In this document: piece after piece, positions 7,204-16,903 of the stretch | Layout: the number at the start of each line of letters is the position of its first letter | Numbering within the stretch: position 1 is the first letter of the stretch | Source of the DNA: Lachnospiraceae bacterium | GTDB taxonomy: Bacteria; Bacillota; Clostridia; Lachnospirales; Lachnospiraceae | Reading direction: 5' to 3' | Length of the DNA stretch: 59,969 bases | Assembly: GCA_017450485.1 (NCBI GenBank) | Contig: JAFSTN010000048.1 | Span: 1-59,969, forward strand | Notes under the pieces: generated by a model | Databases searched by the model: none | Seen by the model: the letters and a program-made list of their open reading frames with translations, nothing else | What the model was told of the DNA's origin: nothing | Made by a program: the position numbers and the translations under genes

Positions 7204-8499
7204 GTGAATATAGCAGTTATAGGGGCGGATGCCGAATCAGTACATGCCATTGAGATGGCGCATAAGCTCGGTCACCGGGTAATAGCGGTAGACAATGATC
7301 CGCGTGCCGCGGGAGCGGCAGTGGCAGATGTACATCACCGCATAGATATTTCGCATGAGGATGAGGTTATAGAAGCCCTCAGGGGAGAGCATATTGACTT
7401 CGTGATGACCACCCCCATAGGACGTCATCTGACTACCATCGGAGCAGTCAATGATGCACTCGGACTTCCGGGTATCAGCAGGGCGTGTGCTTCGGTCTGC
7501 TCTGATAAATACGAATTTCATAATAAGCTTCGTAACCGCAAACTCAGGGACGGACACTGCTATCTGGTCAACGCCTCCGCAGCGGTCGATCCTTCGGTTG
7601 TGGAATACCCTGCGGTATTTAAGCCCAGATTCGGATCTCATGGCAGATCCGTGCATTATCTGAGCGATGCCGACGGTTTCGGAGCGTTGCAGGCGGATAT
7701 ATGGGGGACGCATGCGGCAGCGGAACATAAGGGCACTTCGGCAGCGAATGCCGCTGAGTTTGCCAGAAATGTCAAGCTGGCTATGGAGGAACACCAGAGA
7801 AAGGCTTCTCTTGAGGACGATCCATCGGATGATTATATTCTCGAAGAGGCACTGCCCGGTACGGAGTATGCCGTGGATGGATTCGTGGAGGGCTGTAATT
7901 ATGAGGTCATATTGATCAGGCGTAAGACTCTGACGCCTCCGCCCGCCAGACAGGCCGTATCGTACATGGTGGTCATGCCCGGTGAGGATGACCGTGTGGA
8001 ATCGCTCATACGCAGCTATATGGGGCGCCTGTGCGAGGTTCTCGGCTTCAAGGACTGTATGCTTCATGCGGATGTGTGCATACTCGGCAGGACCGTAAAT
8101 GCCATAGAAGTATCCGCATCTCCGGCAGGCAGGCATGTATATGACGAACTGATCCCCATGGCCACGGGAGTGGATATGTCGGAGCAGTTTCTGAGATATA
8201 TGAGCGGTGGGGCGCATTGTTTCCAACCGCTGAACATGAAACGGATGATGCTCAGATACTTTGACATGGAGCACTGCTTCGTGCACGGAATTCCCGACAG
8301 GTCGACCATTGAGAGCAGACTGCCCGACGGAGTGAGGCTTCGCGACTGGGAGTGCAATATGAGACTGCTGGATTATCTGGGCAGCATCAACGATGAAGAA
8401 TCGCTTCTGAAGAGAGGATATTATATAATGGACGGGCCGTCCGAGAATAAACTTGAGGAGGCCGCCGCAATAGTCAGAGACAGTTTCGAGCTGAAATGA
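7204..8499 (+). CDS. ATP-grasp family ligase
   Basis: 431 residues, read from a GTG start preceded by AGGGGA. An N-terminal Rossmann-like preATP-grasp domain (MNIAVIGADAES; then DNDPRAAGAAVADVHH) is followed by the ATP-grasp fold (VFKPRFGSHGRSVH; EEALPGTEYAVDGFVEG). The family joins a carboxylate to an amine through an acylphosphate. The C-terminal metal motif reads IEVSASPAGRH where ExNxR is expected, so the usual Asn is Ser. Being the first gene of the glycan locus, it could attach an amino acid to a uronic acid or make a cytosolic precursor; the substrate is unknown. Confidence 0.75.
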   Translation: MNIAVIGADAESVHAIEMAHKLGHRVIAVDNDPRAAGAAVADVHHRIDISHEDEVIEALRGEHIDFVMTTPIGRHLTTIGAVNDALGLPGISRACASVCSDKYEFHNKLRNRKLRDGHCYLVNASAAVDPSVVEYPAVFKPRFGSHGRSVHYLSDADGFGALQADIWGTHAAAEHKGTSAANAAEFARNVKLAMEEHQRKASLEDDPSDDYILEEALPGTEYAVDGFVEGCNYEVILIRRKTLTPPPARQAVSYMVVMPGEDDRVESLIRSYMGRLCEVLGFKDCMLHADVCILGRTVNAIEVSASPAGRHVYDELIPMATGVDMSEQFLRYMSGGAHCFQPLNMKRMMLRYFDMEHCFVHGIPDRSTIESRLPDGVRLRDWECNMRLLDYLGSINDEESLLKRGYYIMDGPSENKLEEAAAIVRDSFELK

Positions 8500-8524
8500 C
8501 GAACTGCGCAGAGATGGGAAATAC

Positions 8525-10276
8525 ATGATCAAGATCCTGAAAAAGATGAACCTGCTTCTCGACGGGAAGCAGAAGGCCCAGATGGGTGGAATAATGATAA
8601 TGATGCTGATCGGAGGTGTGCTCGAGAGTGTGGGAGTGGCCATGGCCATACCCGTGTTGCAGGTCATCATCGACCCGACGACCACACAGACCAATAAGTA
8701 CATGCATGCCATATACGAAGGCTTCCATATGACGAGCACGTTTCAGTTCGCAATCACTGCGATGATAGGTCTGATATTTGCGTTCGTGATCAAGAATGTC
8801 TTTCTCTTTTTCCTGACCAAGGTCGAGCTCAGATTCGTATACACCAATCAGTTCGCCACGTCGAGGCGCATGATGATCAACTTCATGCAGAGACCGTATG
8901 AGTACTATCTGGGTGCCGATACCGCAGTCATTCAGCGCAGTATCACATCGGATGTGAATAATATGTACGGACTGATCTTAAGCGTCCTGCAGTTGTTCAG
9001 TGAGTATATTGTTTTTGCGTGTCTCGTTATCGTGCTGCTGTACATGGATGCCGGCATGGTCGTATCTATCACGGCATTGCTGGTACTGGTGCTCGTGGCG
9101 GTCAAGTATATCCTCAAGCCGATCATGCGCAAGGCGGGCGAGGATAATCAGGACTACTACAGCGGGCTGTTCAAATGGATCGACCAGTCGGTGACCGGTA
9201 TCAAAGAGATCAAGATCGCGAACCGTGAGCCCTACTTTATCAACGAGTACGCCAAGTGCGGAGAGGGATATGTGAATGCGGTACAGAAATACAACCTCTA
9301 TAATGCGACTCCGCGTCTGCTGATAGAGACCGTGTGTGTGGCCGGTCTTGTATCATATATGATGATACAGCTGATATCCGGAGCACCGGTTACCACGATG
9401 CTGAGCCAGATCGCCGCATTCGGTGTGGCTGCGATGAGACTTCTGCCCAGTGCGAACCGTATCAACAACTACCAGACCGCGATATCGTATTTTGAACCTT
9501 TCTTCATGGGAGTGACCGACGATCTGCAGACCGAGATCCATGATGAAAATGTGGATTATGATGCCGAGACCTATGTCCGTGTGGAAAATGTCGAGAAACT
9601 GCCGGTCCGTACATCCATAGAGCTGAAGGATATCGTATATCATTATCCGGACAGCGATATGTATGTATTTGATCATGCCGATTTGACGATCCCCGTGGGC
9701 AAGTCGGTGGGCATAGTCGGAACCTCCGGGGCCGGCAAGACCACTATCGTGAATATCATGCTCGGCCTGCTTGATACGGAGTCGGGGCAGATCCTGGCCG
9801 ATGGAGTGAATGTACGCGAACATTATCGTGAGTGGCTCAAGAACATCGGGTATATTCCGCAGACTATTTTCATGCTGGATACGAGCATCCGCAAAAATGT
9901 GGCGTTCGGAATCCCCGATGATGAGATAGATGATGAGAAAGTATGGGCAGCCCTGAAGGAGGCACAGCTGGATGAATATGTACGCAGTCTTCCGGAGGGC
10001 CTCGATACGGGCATAGGCGAACGCGGCATACGACTGTCGGGCGGTCAGCGCCAGCGTATAGGTATCGCGAGAGCGCTGTTTGAGGATCCCGAGGTACTGG
10101 TGCTCGATGAAGCGACTTCCGCTCTCGACAACGAGACAGAGACAGCGATCATGGAATCCATCAACAGACTGCACGGGCGTAAGACGCTCATTATCATAGC
10201 CCACCGTCTGCAGACCATAGAGAAGTGTGATATGGTATACAGAGTTGAGGATGGGCACGTAAGCATCGAAAGGTAA
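8525..10276 (+). CDS. ABC transporter, fused permease and ATPase, PglK-like lipid-glycan flippase
   Basis: 583 residues in half-transporter layout: six membrane segments within about 20-330, then an ATPase domain with Walker A GTSGAGKTT (399-407), signature LSGGQ (504-508) and Walker B VLVLDEA (525-531). The N-terminal GGVLESVGVAMAIPVL resembles PglK/WlaB flippases, which translocate undecaprenyl-linked oligosaccharides. It sits beside GtrA in the glycan locus, and no MOP-family (Wzx) flippase is seen in the window, so it probably exports the lipid-linked glycan. A general MsbA-like lipid exporter is the alternative. Confidence 0.82.
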   Translation: MIKILKKMNLLLDGKQKAQMGGIMIMMLIGGVLESVGVAMAIPVLQVIIDPTTTQTNKYMHAIYEGFHMTSTFQFAITAMIGLIFAFVIKNVFLFFLTKVELRFVYTNQFATSRRMMINFMQRPYEYYLGADTAVIQRSITSDVNNMYGLILSVLQLFSEYIVFACLVIVLLYMDAGMVVSITALLVLVLVAVKYILKPIMRKAGEDNQDYYSGLFKWIDQSVTGIKEIKIANREPYFINEYAKCGEGYVNAVQKYNLYNATPRLLIETVCVAGLVSYMMIQLISGAPVTTMLSQIAAFGVAAMRLLPSANRINNYQTAISYFEPFFMGVTDDLQTEIHDENVDYDAETYVRVENVEKLPVRTSIELKDIVYHYPDSDMYVFDHADLTIPVGKSVGIVGTSGAGKTTIVNIMLGLLDTESGQILADGVNVREHYREWLKNIGYIPQTIFMLDTSIRKNVAFGIPDDEIDDEKVWAALKEAQLDEYVRSLPEGLDTGIGERGIRLSGGQRQRIGIARALFEDPEVLVLDEATSALDNETETAIMESINRLHGRKTLIIIAHRLQTIEKCDMVYRVEDGHVSIER

Positions 10277-10281
10277 AAGGC

Positions 10282-10785
10282 ATGAAGAAGATATGGGAAC
10301 TGTATAAGAAACACCGCGAGGTCATAAGCTATCTGTTCTGGGGCGGCGTGGCTTTCGTACTGAGTGTGCTGCTGTTCTGGGTATTTACCAGCAGGCTCGG
10401 CATGAGCGAGGTCCCGGCGAATACCGTAGACTGGATCATCCTCGTCATATTCACGTTTTTCACGAATAAGCTTTTTGTTTTCAGGAGCAAGGCCGGCTCG
10501 GCGAAGGCATTCGGCAAGGAATTCGTATCGTTCATACTGGCCAGGCTCTTCACACTGCTGCTTGAGGACGTGATCATATGGGTCGGCTGTGACAAACTCG
10601 GATTTGATTCGGAGATCGGCAGTCTAGTCGTTAAGCTGATCGCGCAGTTCGTAGTGATCGTGAGCAACTATGTTCTGAGCAAGCTGATTGTTTTCAGACA
10701 CAGGAAACCCGATGTCCCGGCCGACACGCCGGAGATATCCGGGGACACGGAAAATACTGAGACTTCGGATGAGCATGAATCATAA
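10282..10785 (+). CDS. GtrA-family membrane protein
   Basis: 167 residues with four membrane helices (about 15-35, 43-65, 78-98, 112-135) and a hydrophilic acidic tail of ~30 residues. GtrA proteins are thought to move undecaprenyl-phosphate-linked monosaccharides across the membrane. The motif pair FWGGVAFVLS and TFFTNKLFVFRSK is characteristic. The matching GtrB-type synthase is at 17604. Starts six bases after the ABC gene. Confidence 0.88.
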   Translation: MKKIWELYKKHREVISYLFWGGVAFVLSVLLFWVFTSRLGMSEVPANTVDWIILVIFTFFTNKLFVFRSKAGSAKAFGKEFVSFILARLFTLLLEDVIIWVGCDKLGFDSEIGSLVVKLIAQFVVIVSNYVLSKLIVFRHRKPDVPADTPEISGDTENTETSDEHES

Positions 10786-12637
10786 GGGAGATACCCTGAC
10801 AAAAGGTTTTCGGCTTTTTCCCGAGATCCTCTACATCATCATTCTCATAATCTATCCGCTCATTGGCGCGGATCAGGGAGTCAGTCCCGTCGATCCGACG
10901 TATTCGCTCGCTAATTTCAGATTCTTCAATGACATGTCCGGGACGTGGATCATTGCCACATTTCTAGCCAATGCTGTGGGGCACCTGCTGATGTGCCTGC
11001 CCGGTGCATCGTGCTTTCTCGGGATGAACATATATACATCCCTGATAGTCGGTCTGATCGCCGTATCTGCTTATCTCTCTCTGCGTTCATACATCAATGT
11101 ACATATCCTGTTTGTATCGGAGCTGCTGGCGCTGGGACTCTGCTCATGCCCGTCGGTTCTGCTCTACAATTATCTGACTTATCTGCTTTTCACACTCGCG
11201 GCGCTGCTCGTATATACGGGACTGATGAGAGAGGATGACAGATGTCTGCTGGCGGCCGGTGTCATCCTGGGTGTAAATGTGTTCGTCAGACTGCCGAACG
11301 TGACAGAGTGTGCTCTGATACTCGCCGTGTGGTATGACGGTGTACGTAACCGGAGAAAACTCGCTGTGGTCGCCCTGTCTACGGTCAGGTGCATAGCCGG
11401 ATTCCTCGCAGGTGCGCTGTGCATGTGGATATGGGTGGCGGTCAGGTACTCGCCGGCAGCTTATACCGACATGATACGAAACATGTTCGCCATGACCGAT
11501 ACAGCGGTGGATTATAAGCCCGTATCAATGATAGGCGGTATGTTTGAGGATTACCTCTATGCCGGTAAGTGGATACTGATGTGGCTGGCCGGATTCGTGA
11601 TATGCGCTGTCGTATATTATCTGACCGGGCGTCTGATACGGCGTGGAGACTCGTCCGGCAAAAAGATCCGGTGGGCGATACGGACAGCCTCGATGGTTTT
11701 CGTATTCGGTGCGATCCTCCGCATCTGTTACGGGCAGGGGATGTTTTTCTTCAGATACTATGAATACGGCAGTGTATACTTCCTGACGGTCGTACTGCTG
11801 TGCATGGTGACGATCGCCGCGCTCGTGATGGCATTCACGACGGTTGATGTGCTTTCGGTCATAGTGCTTATAGTCATCTATGTGACCTGTATCGGATCCA
11901 ACAACGGGCTCTATCCGGTCATGAACAATATGTTTGTTGTCGCACCATATACCGGCTGGCTGATATACAGGGGAGTCGGGTATCTGCGCACCGCTGAAGC
12001 CGGCGTGACCCCGGATACAGGAGCCGGCACCGGAACCGGCACAGGCGATGCCGTCGGAACCGTCGTGCGGGCCCTCGAAGCCGCCGCGACTGCACTTCTT
12101 GCAGTCCTCATGGTCTGCACTTTGATCCAGAGCGTGGGCTTCCATTCTGAGTTCGCATTTGGTGACGGAGTATGGGGAGAACCCAGAGATGCAGTCATAA
12201 CCGGCCACAGGATAGTCGATCATATGCATACGACTTCGGCAAATGCCGCAGCTCTTCAGGGACTTATGGACTATATGGACGGTGCACGCTCGGAAGGTGA
12301 TACGCTGCTTGCATATGATGAGCTTCCGGGGCTCGGATATCTGCTTGATATGCCTCCCGCCCTGTCTACTTTCTGGCCCGATCTGCGCAGCTACAACTAT
12401 TATGAATGGGAGCGCGATCTGAAATATGTGCACCACCCGGTCATCATAGTATCACTTGAGGTAGCGGCGTGGATGGACGGGGACGATGAGGTGATAGATT
12501 ACTACGGGATCGACCGCGAGAAGTTCGCATCCGACCGTAAACTGGCCGATCTGACTGCCTATATCCGTGACGAGGGATACGTTCAGACGTATACAAACGA
12601 CCTCTGCTCGGTATATATTTATAGTTATGAAGAGTAA
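10775..12637 (+). CDS. Multi-pass membrane protein, candidate GT-C glycosyltransferase
   Basis: About 620 residues with roughly a dozen hydrophobic segments and a soluble C-terminal domain of ~150 residues. After the first helix comes a short outer loop with acidic residues (GADQGVSPVDPTYS), the position where GT-C transferases keep catalytic acids. Membership is inferred from topology and location, not from a firm motif. The start is uncertain: ATG at 10769 or 10775 overlaps GtrA, and no good ribosome binding site precedes either. A Gly/Thr-rich stretch (GAGTGTGTGDAVG) lies in a central cytoplasmic loop. Confidence 0.55.
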   Translation: MNHKGDTLTKGFRLFPEILYIIILIIYPLIGADQGVSPVDPTYSLANFRFFNDMSGTWIIATFLANAVGHLLMCLPGASCFLGMNIYTSLIVGLIAVSAYLSLRSYINVHILFVSELLALGLCSCPSVLLYNYLTYLLFTLAALLVYTGLMREDDRCLLAAGVILGVNVFVRLPNVTECALILAVWYDGVRNRRKLAVVALSTVRCIAGFLAGALCMWIWVAVRYSPAAYTDMIRNMFAMTDTAVDYKPVSMIGGMFEDYLYAGKWILMWLAGFVICAVVYYLTGRLIRRGDSSGKKIRWAIRTASMVFVFGAILRICYGQGMFFFRYYEYGSVYFLTVVLLCMVTIAALVMAFTTVDVLSVIVLIVIYVTCIGSNNGLYPVMNNMFVVAPYTGWLIYRGVGYLRTAEAGVTPDTGAGTGTGTGDAVGTVVRALEAAATALLAVLMVCTLIQSVGFHSEFAFGDGVWGEPRDAVITGHRIVDHMHTTSANAAALQGLMDYMDGARSEGDTLLAYDELPGLGYLLDMPPALSTFWPDLRSYNYYEWERDLKYVHHPVIIVSLEVAAWMDGDDEVIDYYGIDREKFASDRKLADLTAYIRDEGYVQTYTNDLCSVYIYSYEE

Positions 12638-13706
12638 AAGGGAAACTAATTACGAATTGCTGCGTATCGTGTCGATGGTGATGATCACGGTACTGCATTA
12701 TATGAGCCACGGCGGGATGCTTACACCCTGGCATGAGGGTGCTGCGGCCATGACCGTGCCCAATGCAGCGGCATGGGGGCTCGAAGCCATCTGCCTCCCG
12801 GGAATGAGCTGCTTTATCATGCTGTCCGGCTATTTCCTGAAGCCTGAGAAATGGAGGGCATCCAGGATCGTGGAGCTGATACTCCAGTGTCTGTTTTACT
12901 CGCTGACGATCCCGCTTATCGCGGTTCTGACCGGGGCAGTGAGTGTGGCCGGTATCGACAGATATGACATCCTGAACTGGTGCTTCCCTATAGGTTCGGA
13001 GTGCTGGTGGTTCATGAGTTCGTACATCATCCTCTATGCGCTTTCGCCGCTTCTGTCTGCGGGAGCTGAGAAAATGAGCAAAACGAACCTCAGGTGGCTG
13101 ATCCTGTGCATGGTTTTCTTTGAATCCGCGGAAAAGACCATACTTCCGGTGGTTCTTCCGACCGACAGATTCGGATATGATCCGCTGTGGATGGTCACCA
13201 TGTTCCTGGTAGCCAGATATATCAAGCTCTACGGAGCGGAATTTCTGGATAAGAAGGTCGTTCCAGTCATCACATATATACTCAGCTGTGCAGGCATGTT
13301 TGCGATGAGCTTTATCACGGGCAGGATAGCTGCGGGGGGCGTGGAAGGTCTGGTCAGGTATTCGGAGATGCCCTATACCTGCAATTATTTCCTGACGATG
13401 TTTGCCAGCATCTCTCTGTTCTGTATATTCAGGCATATCAGAATCGAAGACGGACTGTTTTCGCGTATAGTGCTGTTTATATCGCCACTCCTGCTCGGAG
13501 CTTACCTGGTACATGAGCATCCGCTCATCAGAGGACTGTGGCCCGGCTGGTTTTTTGCCGATCGGGTGAGGGGAAGTATGATTTTTGCGCCTGTGACGAT
13601 TGCAGGTGCGCTGACAGTACTGATCGTGGGATGCGCATATGAGTGGATCCGGTCCGGTGTGGCCGGAATTATAAAGAAAAGGAGCGTAAATAAGCACACC
13701 GGCTGA
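12627..13706 (+). CDS. Acyltransferase 3 family membrane protein
   Basis: O-acyl (often O-acetyl) transferase of the OafA type, which modifies surface sugars using donors from the cytoplasm. The 359 residues have about ten helices. Family landmarks are NYELLRIVSMVMITVLHY with its conserved His, CFIMLSGYFL, WWFMSSYIILYALSP and a C-terminal AYLVHEHP. The ATG at 12627 overlaps the preceding stop by 11 bases. Confidence 0.87.
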   Translation: MKSKRETNYELLRIVSMVMITVLHYMSHGGMLTPWHEGAAAMTVPNAAAWGLEAICLPGMSCFIMLSGYFLKPEKWRASRIVELILQCLFYSLTIPLIAVLTGAVSVAGIDRYDILNWCFPIGSECWWFMSSYIILYALSPLLSAGAEKMSKTNLRWLILCMVFFESAEKTILPVVLPTDRFGYDPLWMVTMFLVARYIKLYGAEFLDKKVVPVITYILSCAGMFAMSFITGRIAAGGVEGLVRYSEMPYTCNYFLTMFASISLFCIFRHIRIEDGLFSRIVLFISPLLLGAYLVHEHPLIRGLWPGWFFADRVRGSMIFAPVTIAGALTVLIVGCAYEWIRSGVAGIIKKRSVNKHTG

Positions 13707-13711
13707 CGGGG

Positions 13712-13720
13712 TGTTATAAT
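13712..13720 (+). promoter_or_regulatory. Extended -10 promoter placing the rffA start at +1
   Basis: TGT-TATAAT (TATAAT at 13715-13720) followed by six bases and the ATG at 13727. A start seven bases past the -10 element would coincide with the ATG, and no Shine-Dalgarno is present between. This suggests an internal promoter and a leaderless transcript. Confidence 0.55.
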
Positions 13721-13726
13721 CTGCTT

Positions 13727-14860
13727 ATGATCAATTTTAATGTACCGCCTTTTACGGGCAAAGAAATCGAATATATCAGGGAAGCCGTGGACAATCAGAA
13801 GATCTGCGGCGACGGACCTTTTACACATAAGTGCTCGGAGTGGATAGAGCAGCGTACAGGTACGGCCAAAGCACTGCTTACCACTTCATGTACGCATGCG
13901 ACCGAGCTGGCCGCGCTTCTGCTGGATATAAAGGAGGGTGATGAAGTCATCCTGCCTTCATATACGTTCGTATCGACGGCAGATGCATTTGTGCTGCGCG
14001 GAGCGACCGCTGTGTTCGTGGATATCCGCCCCGATACGATGAATATCGATGAGAATCTGATAGAGGATGCGATCACCGACAGGACGAGGGCTATCCTGCC
14101 CGTGCATTATGCGGGTGTGGGCTGTGAGATGGATACCATCATGGATATAGCCCGCCGTCACGGTCTGGCGGTCGTGGAGGATGCGGCTCAGGGTATCATG
14201 TCTACTTACAAGGGACGTGCTCTCGGCGCGATAGGAGATTTCGGCTGCTACAGCTTCCATGAGACCAAGAATTACAGCATGGGTGAGGGCGGTGCCCTGC
14301 TCATACAGGATGAGAGATATATAGAGCGCGCGGAGATATTCAGGGAAAAGGGCACTGACCGCAGCAAGTACTACAGAGGGCAGATAGATAAGTACAGATG
14401 GCAGGATTACGGGTCATCCTATCTGCCGAGCGATATGAATGCAGCTTATCTGTATGCGCAGCTCGAGATGGCTGATGAGATCAATGACATCCGGCGTGCC
14501 AGATGGGATCAGTACAGGGAGCTCCTGACTCCGCTTGCGGAGGCCGGACGTATCAGTCTGCCTTTCGTGCCCGAAGACTGCGTTCATAATGCTCATATGT
14601 TTTATATCAAGACGAAAGATATCACCGAGAGATGCGCTCTCATAGATTATCTCAAGGAGCGTGATATCCTGTCGGTATTCCACTATATACCGCTGCATAC
14701 CGCTCCGGCCGGAATTAAATACGGCCGTTTCCACGGAGAGGACAGATACACGACCGCAGAGAGCGAGAGACTTCTGCGGCTCCCGATGTACTACAGACTG
14801 ACTGCAGATGAGGTGACCTATATCTGTGATCAGGTATCATCATTCTATGAATCCCACTGA
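13727..14860 (+). CDS. rffA: dTDP-4-amino-4,6-dideoxygalactose transaminase (RffA/WecE type)
   Basis: PLP-dependent DegT/DnrJ/EryC1/StrS aminotransferase that aminates dTDP-4-keto-6-deoxyglucose to dTDP-Fuc4N. The 377 residues align closely along their length with E. coli RffA: LCGDG-like CGDGPFT, DEVILPSYTFVSTADAFVLRG, VVEDAAQG, the PLP lysine in SFHETKNY, REKGTDRSKYYRGQIDKY, SSYLPSDMNAAYLYAQ and ESERLLRLPMYY. The rmlA/rmlB genes that make its substrate are not in the window. The GNAT gene at 17101 and the formyltransferase at 28983 are candidates for modifying its product. Confidence 0.9.
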   Translation: MINFNVPPFTGKEIEYIREAVDNQKICGDGPFTHKCSEWIEQRTGTAKALLTTSCTHATELAALLLDIKEGDEVILPSYTFVSTADAFVLRGATAVFVDIRPDTMNIDENLIEDAITDRTRAILPVHYAGVGCEMDTIMDIARRHGLAVVEDAAQGIMSTYKGRALGAIGDFGCYSFHETKNYSMGEGGALLIQDERYIERAEIFREKGTDRSKYYRGQIDKYRWQDYGSSYLPSDMNAAYLYAQLEMADEINDIRRARWDQYRELLTPLAEAGRISLPFVPEDCVHNAHMFYIKTKDITERCALIDYLKERDILSVFHYIPLHTAPAGIKYGRFHGEDRYTTAESERLLRLPMYYRLTADEVTYICDQVSSFYESH

Positions 14861-16610
14861 CAGACGCAGCCGCATCGGCGACATATCCATCGCAGTCATC
14901 GTCACCGTGATACTTATCGCGGTGATCAGTATTGCTTTTGATCATTATTACGAGTTCAATGATGATGTCCTGATGAAGGACATACTGTCAGGTGCATACA
15001 CCGGTACCCCGAACGGACTCAATATACAGATGCTCAGCCCTATCGGCTGTCTTTTGGCATTTTTCTATCGTGTTGCACCGCATCTGCCCTGGTATGGCCT
15101 GTTTCTCTGCGGATGCCATTATATGTGCATCCTGCTCCTTGCTTATCGTACGGTGCGTATTTCCCCGGGAAGCTCCGCGAAGATACGTGTGGCTATCGTG
15201 GTTTTTCTGTTTGCCATGGGAGTACTGCTGCCGCATATCGTGATGGCACAGTACACCATCACCGTAGCTATCCTGTCCGCAACGGCGGCTTTGTATTTCT
15301 ACACGATACCGACAGGCCGGTCCGGCGGGGAATTTATATTAAGCGCTATACTGCCTGCTTTACTGGTGATCCTCGCATTTCAGATCAGGACGGAGATGCT
15401 TCTGCTCATGCTGCCTTACATTGCTGTCACGGGTATAGCCAGATGGAGCCGTGAGAAACATCCTTTTGACAGAGATGTCGCTGCAGGATATGTGGGTACC
15501 GTTCTGATCATTGCTGTCGGGATGATCGTATCATTTGCGATCAACGCTTTCTCATACTCATCGGGGGAGTGGAAGGTCTTCCTGATGGAGTTCGACAACA
15601 GGACCGAACTCTATGATTATCAGTATATTCCGAATTATGAAGAACATATGGAGTTCTATGATTCGATAGACTTAACCGCTGCTGATGTGGCATTGCTTCA
15701 AAACTATGACTATGCGCTGGACGAACGGATAGACGGTGCCGTGCTGGGACAGGTGGCTGCTTATGCCGCATCTCTCAGGGGCGAAACCTTCATATCGAGA
15801 CTGCCGGGCGGTATAAGGGAGTATGTGTACCGGCTCACGCATTTCAAGGACGGCATCTATGAGCTGCTCACGCTGTTCCTGTATACGATGCTGATCATAG
15901 CGGTGAGCTCCGATAAGGACAGGACGCCCAGGCATAAAGCGATGATATTGATCGTCAGAGTGGGCGGACTGATCGTTATGCGCAGCGTATCGTGGATATA
16001 TATCGTATGCGGTCGGAGGGAGCCCGACAGGATAGTGCATTCGTTATATATCATAGAGATTATCATACTTTTTGCGATGATCATCACGGAGTTTAACGGC
16101 CGGCTTAAAGAAGGCAGGTATCTGCGCATGATCACCATCATAGTCCTCATGGCAGGCGGGCTTGTCATGCTGCCTGTAAGCGTACGACGTGTCAGGGCGC
16201 ATGTAGAGGCGCAGGAGCAGATAAACAGATTCGACCGGGCTATAGCGGAGTATTGTTCGGCCCATCCCGATTCGTTCTATTTCGAGGATGTATACAGTAC
16301 GATAATCGACGGTGATTCTTTTAATGAGAAAATGTTCGAGGATGTGGATAATTCCATAAAGAACAGGGATCTGATGGGCGGATGGATTGCAAACAGTCCT
16401 CTTTACAGGGAAAAACTCACCCATTACGGTGTGAGCGGAGTGGCGGATGCGATACTTAATAACGACAATGTGTTTATCATTTGTTCGGATGAATATGATA
16501 TGGATTGGGTCAGCGACTATTATGCCGACAGAGAGATCGCGGTGAGCATTGACCGGATCAATGATATCGAGAGTGTATATGGAGTGTATGAGGTGAACCC
16601 GGTAAAGTAA
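14847..16610 (+). CDS. Multi-pass membrane protein, candidate GT-C glycosyltransferase
   Basis: About 587 residues with around ten to twelve hydrophobic helices and a C-terminal soluble domain of ~120 residues. Directly after the first helix is YYEFNDDVLMKDILSG; paired acidic residues at this spot are typical of GT-C membrane transferases and related polysaccharide proteins. The ATG at 14847 is preferred (overlap of 14 bases with rffA) over an in-frame ATG at 14826, but neither has a good ribosome binding site. A terminator follows at once, so this ends the first transcription block of the locus. Confidence 0.55.
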   Translation: MNPTDRRSRIGDISIAVIVTVILIAVISIAFDHYYEFNDDVLMKDILSGAYTGTPNGLNIQMLSPIGCLLAFFYRVAPHLPWYGLFLCGCHYMCILLLAYRTVRISPGSSAKIRVAIVVFLFAMGVLLPHIVMAQYTITVAILSATAALYFYTIPTGRSGGEFILSAILPALLVILAFQIRTEMLLLMLPYIAVTGIARWSREKHPFDRDVAAGYVGTVLIIAVGMIVSFAINAFSYSSGEWKVFLMEFDNRTELYDYQYIPNYEEHMEFYDSIDLTAADVALLQNYDYALDERIDGAVLGQVAAYAASLRGETFISRLPGGIREYVYRLTHFKDGIYELLTLFLYTMLIIAVSSDKDRTPRHKAMILIVRVGGLIVMRSVSWIYIVCGRREPDRIVHSLYIIEIIILFAMIITEFNGRLKEGRYLRMITIIVLMAGGLVMLPVSVRRVRAHVEAQEQINRFDRAIAEYCSAHPDSFYFEDVYSTIIDGDSFNEKMFEDVDNSIKNRDLMGGWIANSPLYREKLTHYGVSGVADAILNNDNVFIICSDEYDMDWVSDYYADREIAVSIDRINDIESVYGVYEVNPVK

Positions 16611-16641
16611 AAACGACGGAGCATCCGCTTCCGCCGTTTTT
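16610..16641. terminator. Bidirectional terminator between convergent genes
   Basis: AAAACGACGGA pairs with TCCGCCGTTTT (16610-16620 with 16630-16640, one A-C mismatch) and is flanked by T-runs on both strands. It ends the membrane-protein gene on the plus strand and the small minus-strand gene at 16640. Confidence 0.75.
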
Positions 16642-16903
16642 AGCTTTGATAAGTATAGTCTTTCATTCTGATGCATATCGACTGAGGCATGCCGTTTGCT
16701 CCGTAACCGGTGCTTTTTATGGCTATGTCTCTGGGCTCTTCGTTTTTCCTTCGCTCATTTTCGAAGACCCCTGCGAAACCGTCTCCTTTCTTTTTTCTGT
16801 TCTGCTGGTATGCTGCTCCTCCGCCTCCGGAATCGCGCCCCATTCTGTCGGTTTCGACTACTCCCGTTACTTTTCTGAGCGTGTCATTCCCGTATACTGC
16901 AAT
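16640..16903 (-). CDS. Small hypothetical protein, possible ATT start
   Basis: An 87-residue reading frame ending exactly at a bidirectional terminator. From the first ATG (16843) it would be 67 residues. A good ribosome binding site (GGGAGGT) lies instead before an in-frame ATT at 16903, giving an N-terminus AVYGNDTLRKVTGVVETDR that looks protein-like. The protein is hydrophilic, with a Gly tract and a Lys/Arg/Glu-rich centre (QQNRKKKGDG, NERRKNEEP). No signal peptide and no known family is recognised. It is the only minus-strand gene inside the glycan locus and has a leader with a GACCGA/TCGGTC hairpin (16963-16978). Confidence 0.5.
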   Translation of the reverse strand: MAVYGNDTLRKVTGVVETDRMGRDSGGGGAAYQQNRKKKGDGFAGVFENERRKNEEPRDIAIKSTGYGANGMPQSICIRMKDYTYQS

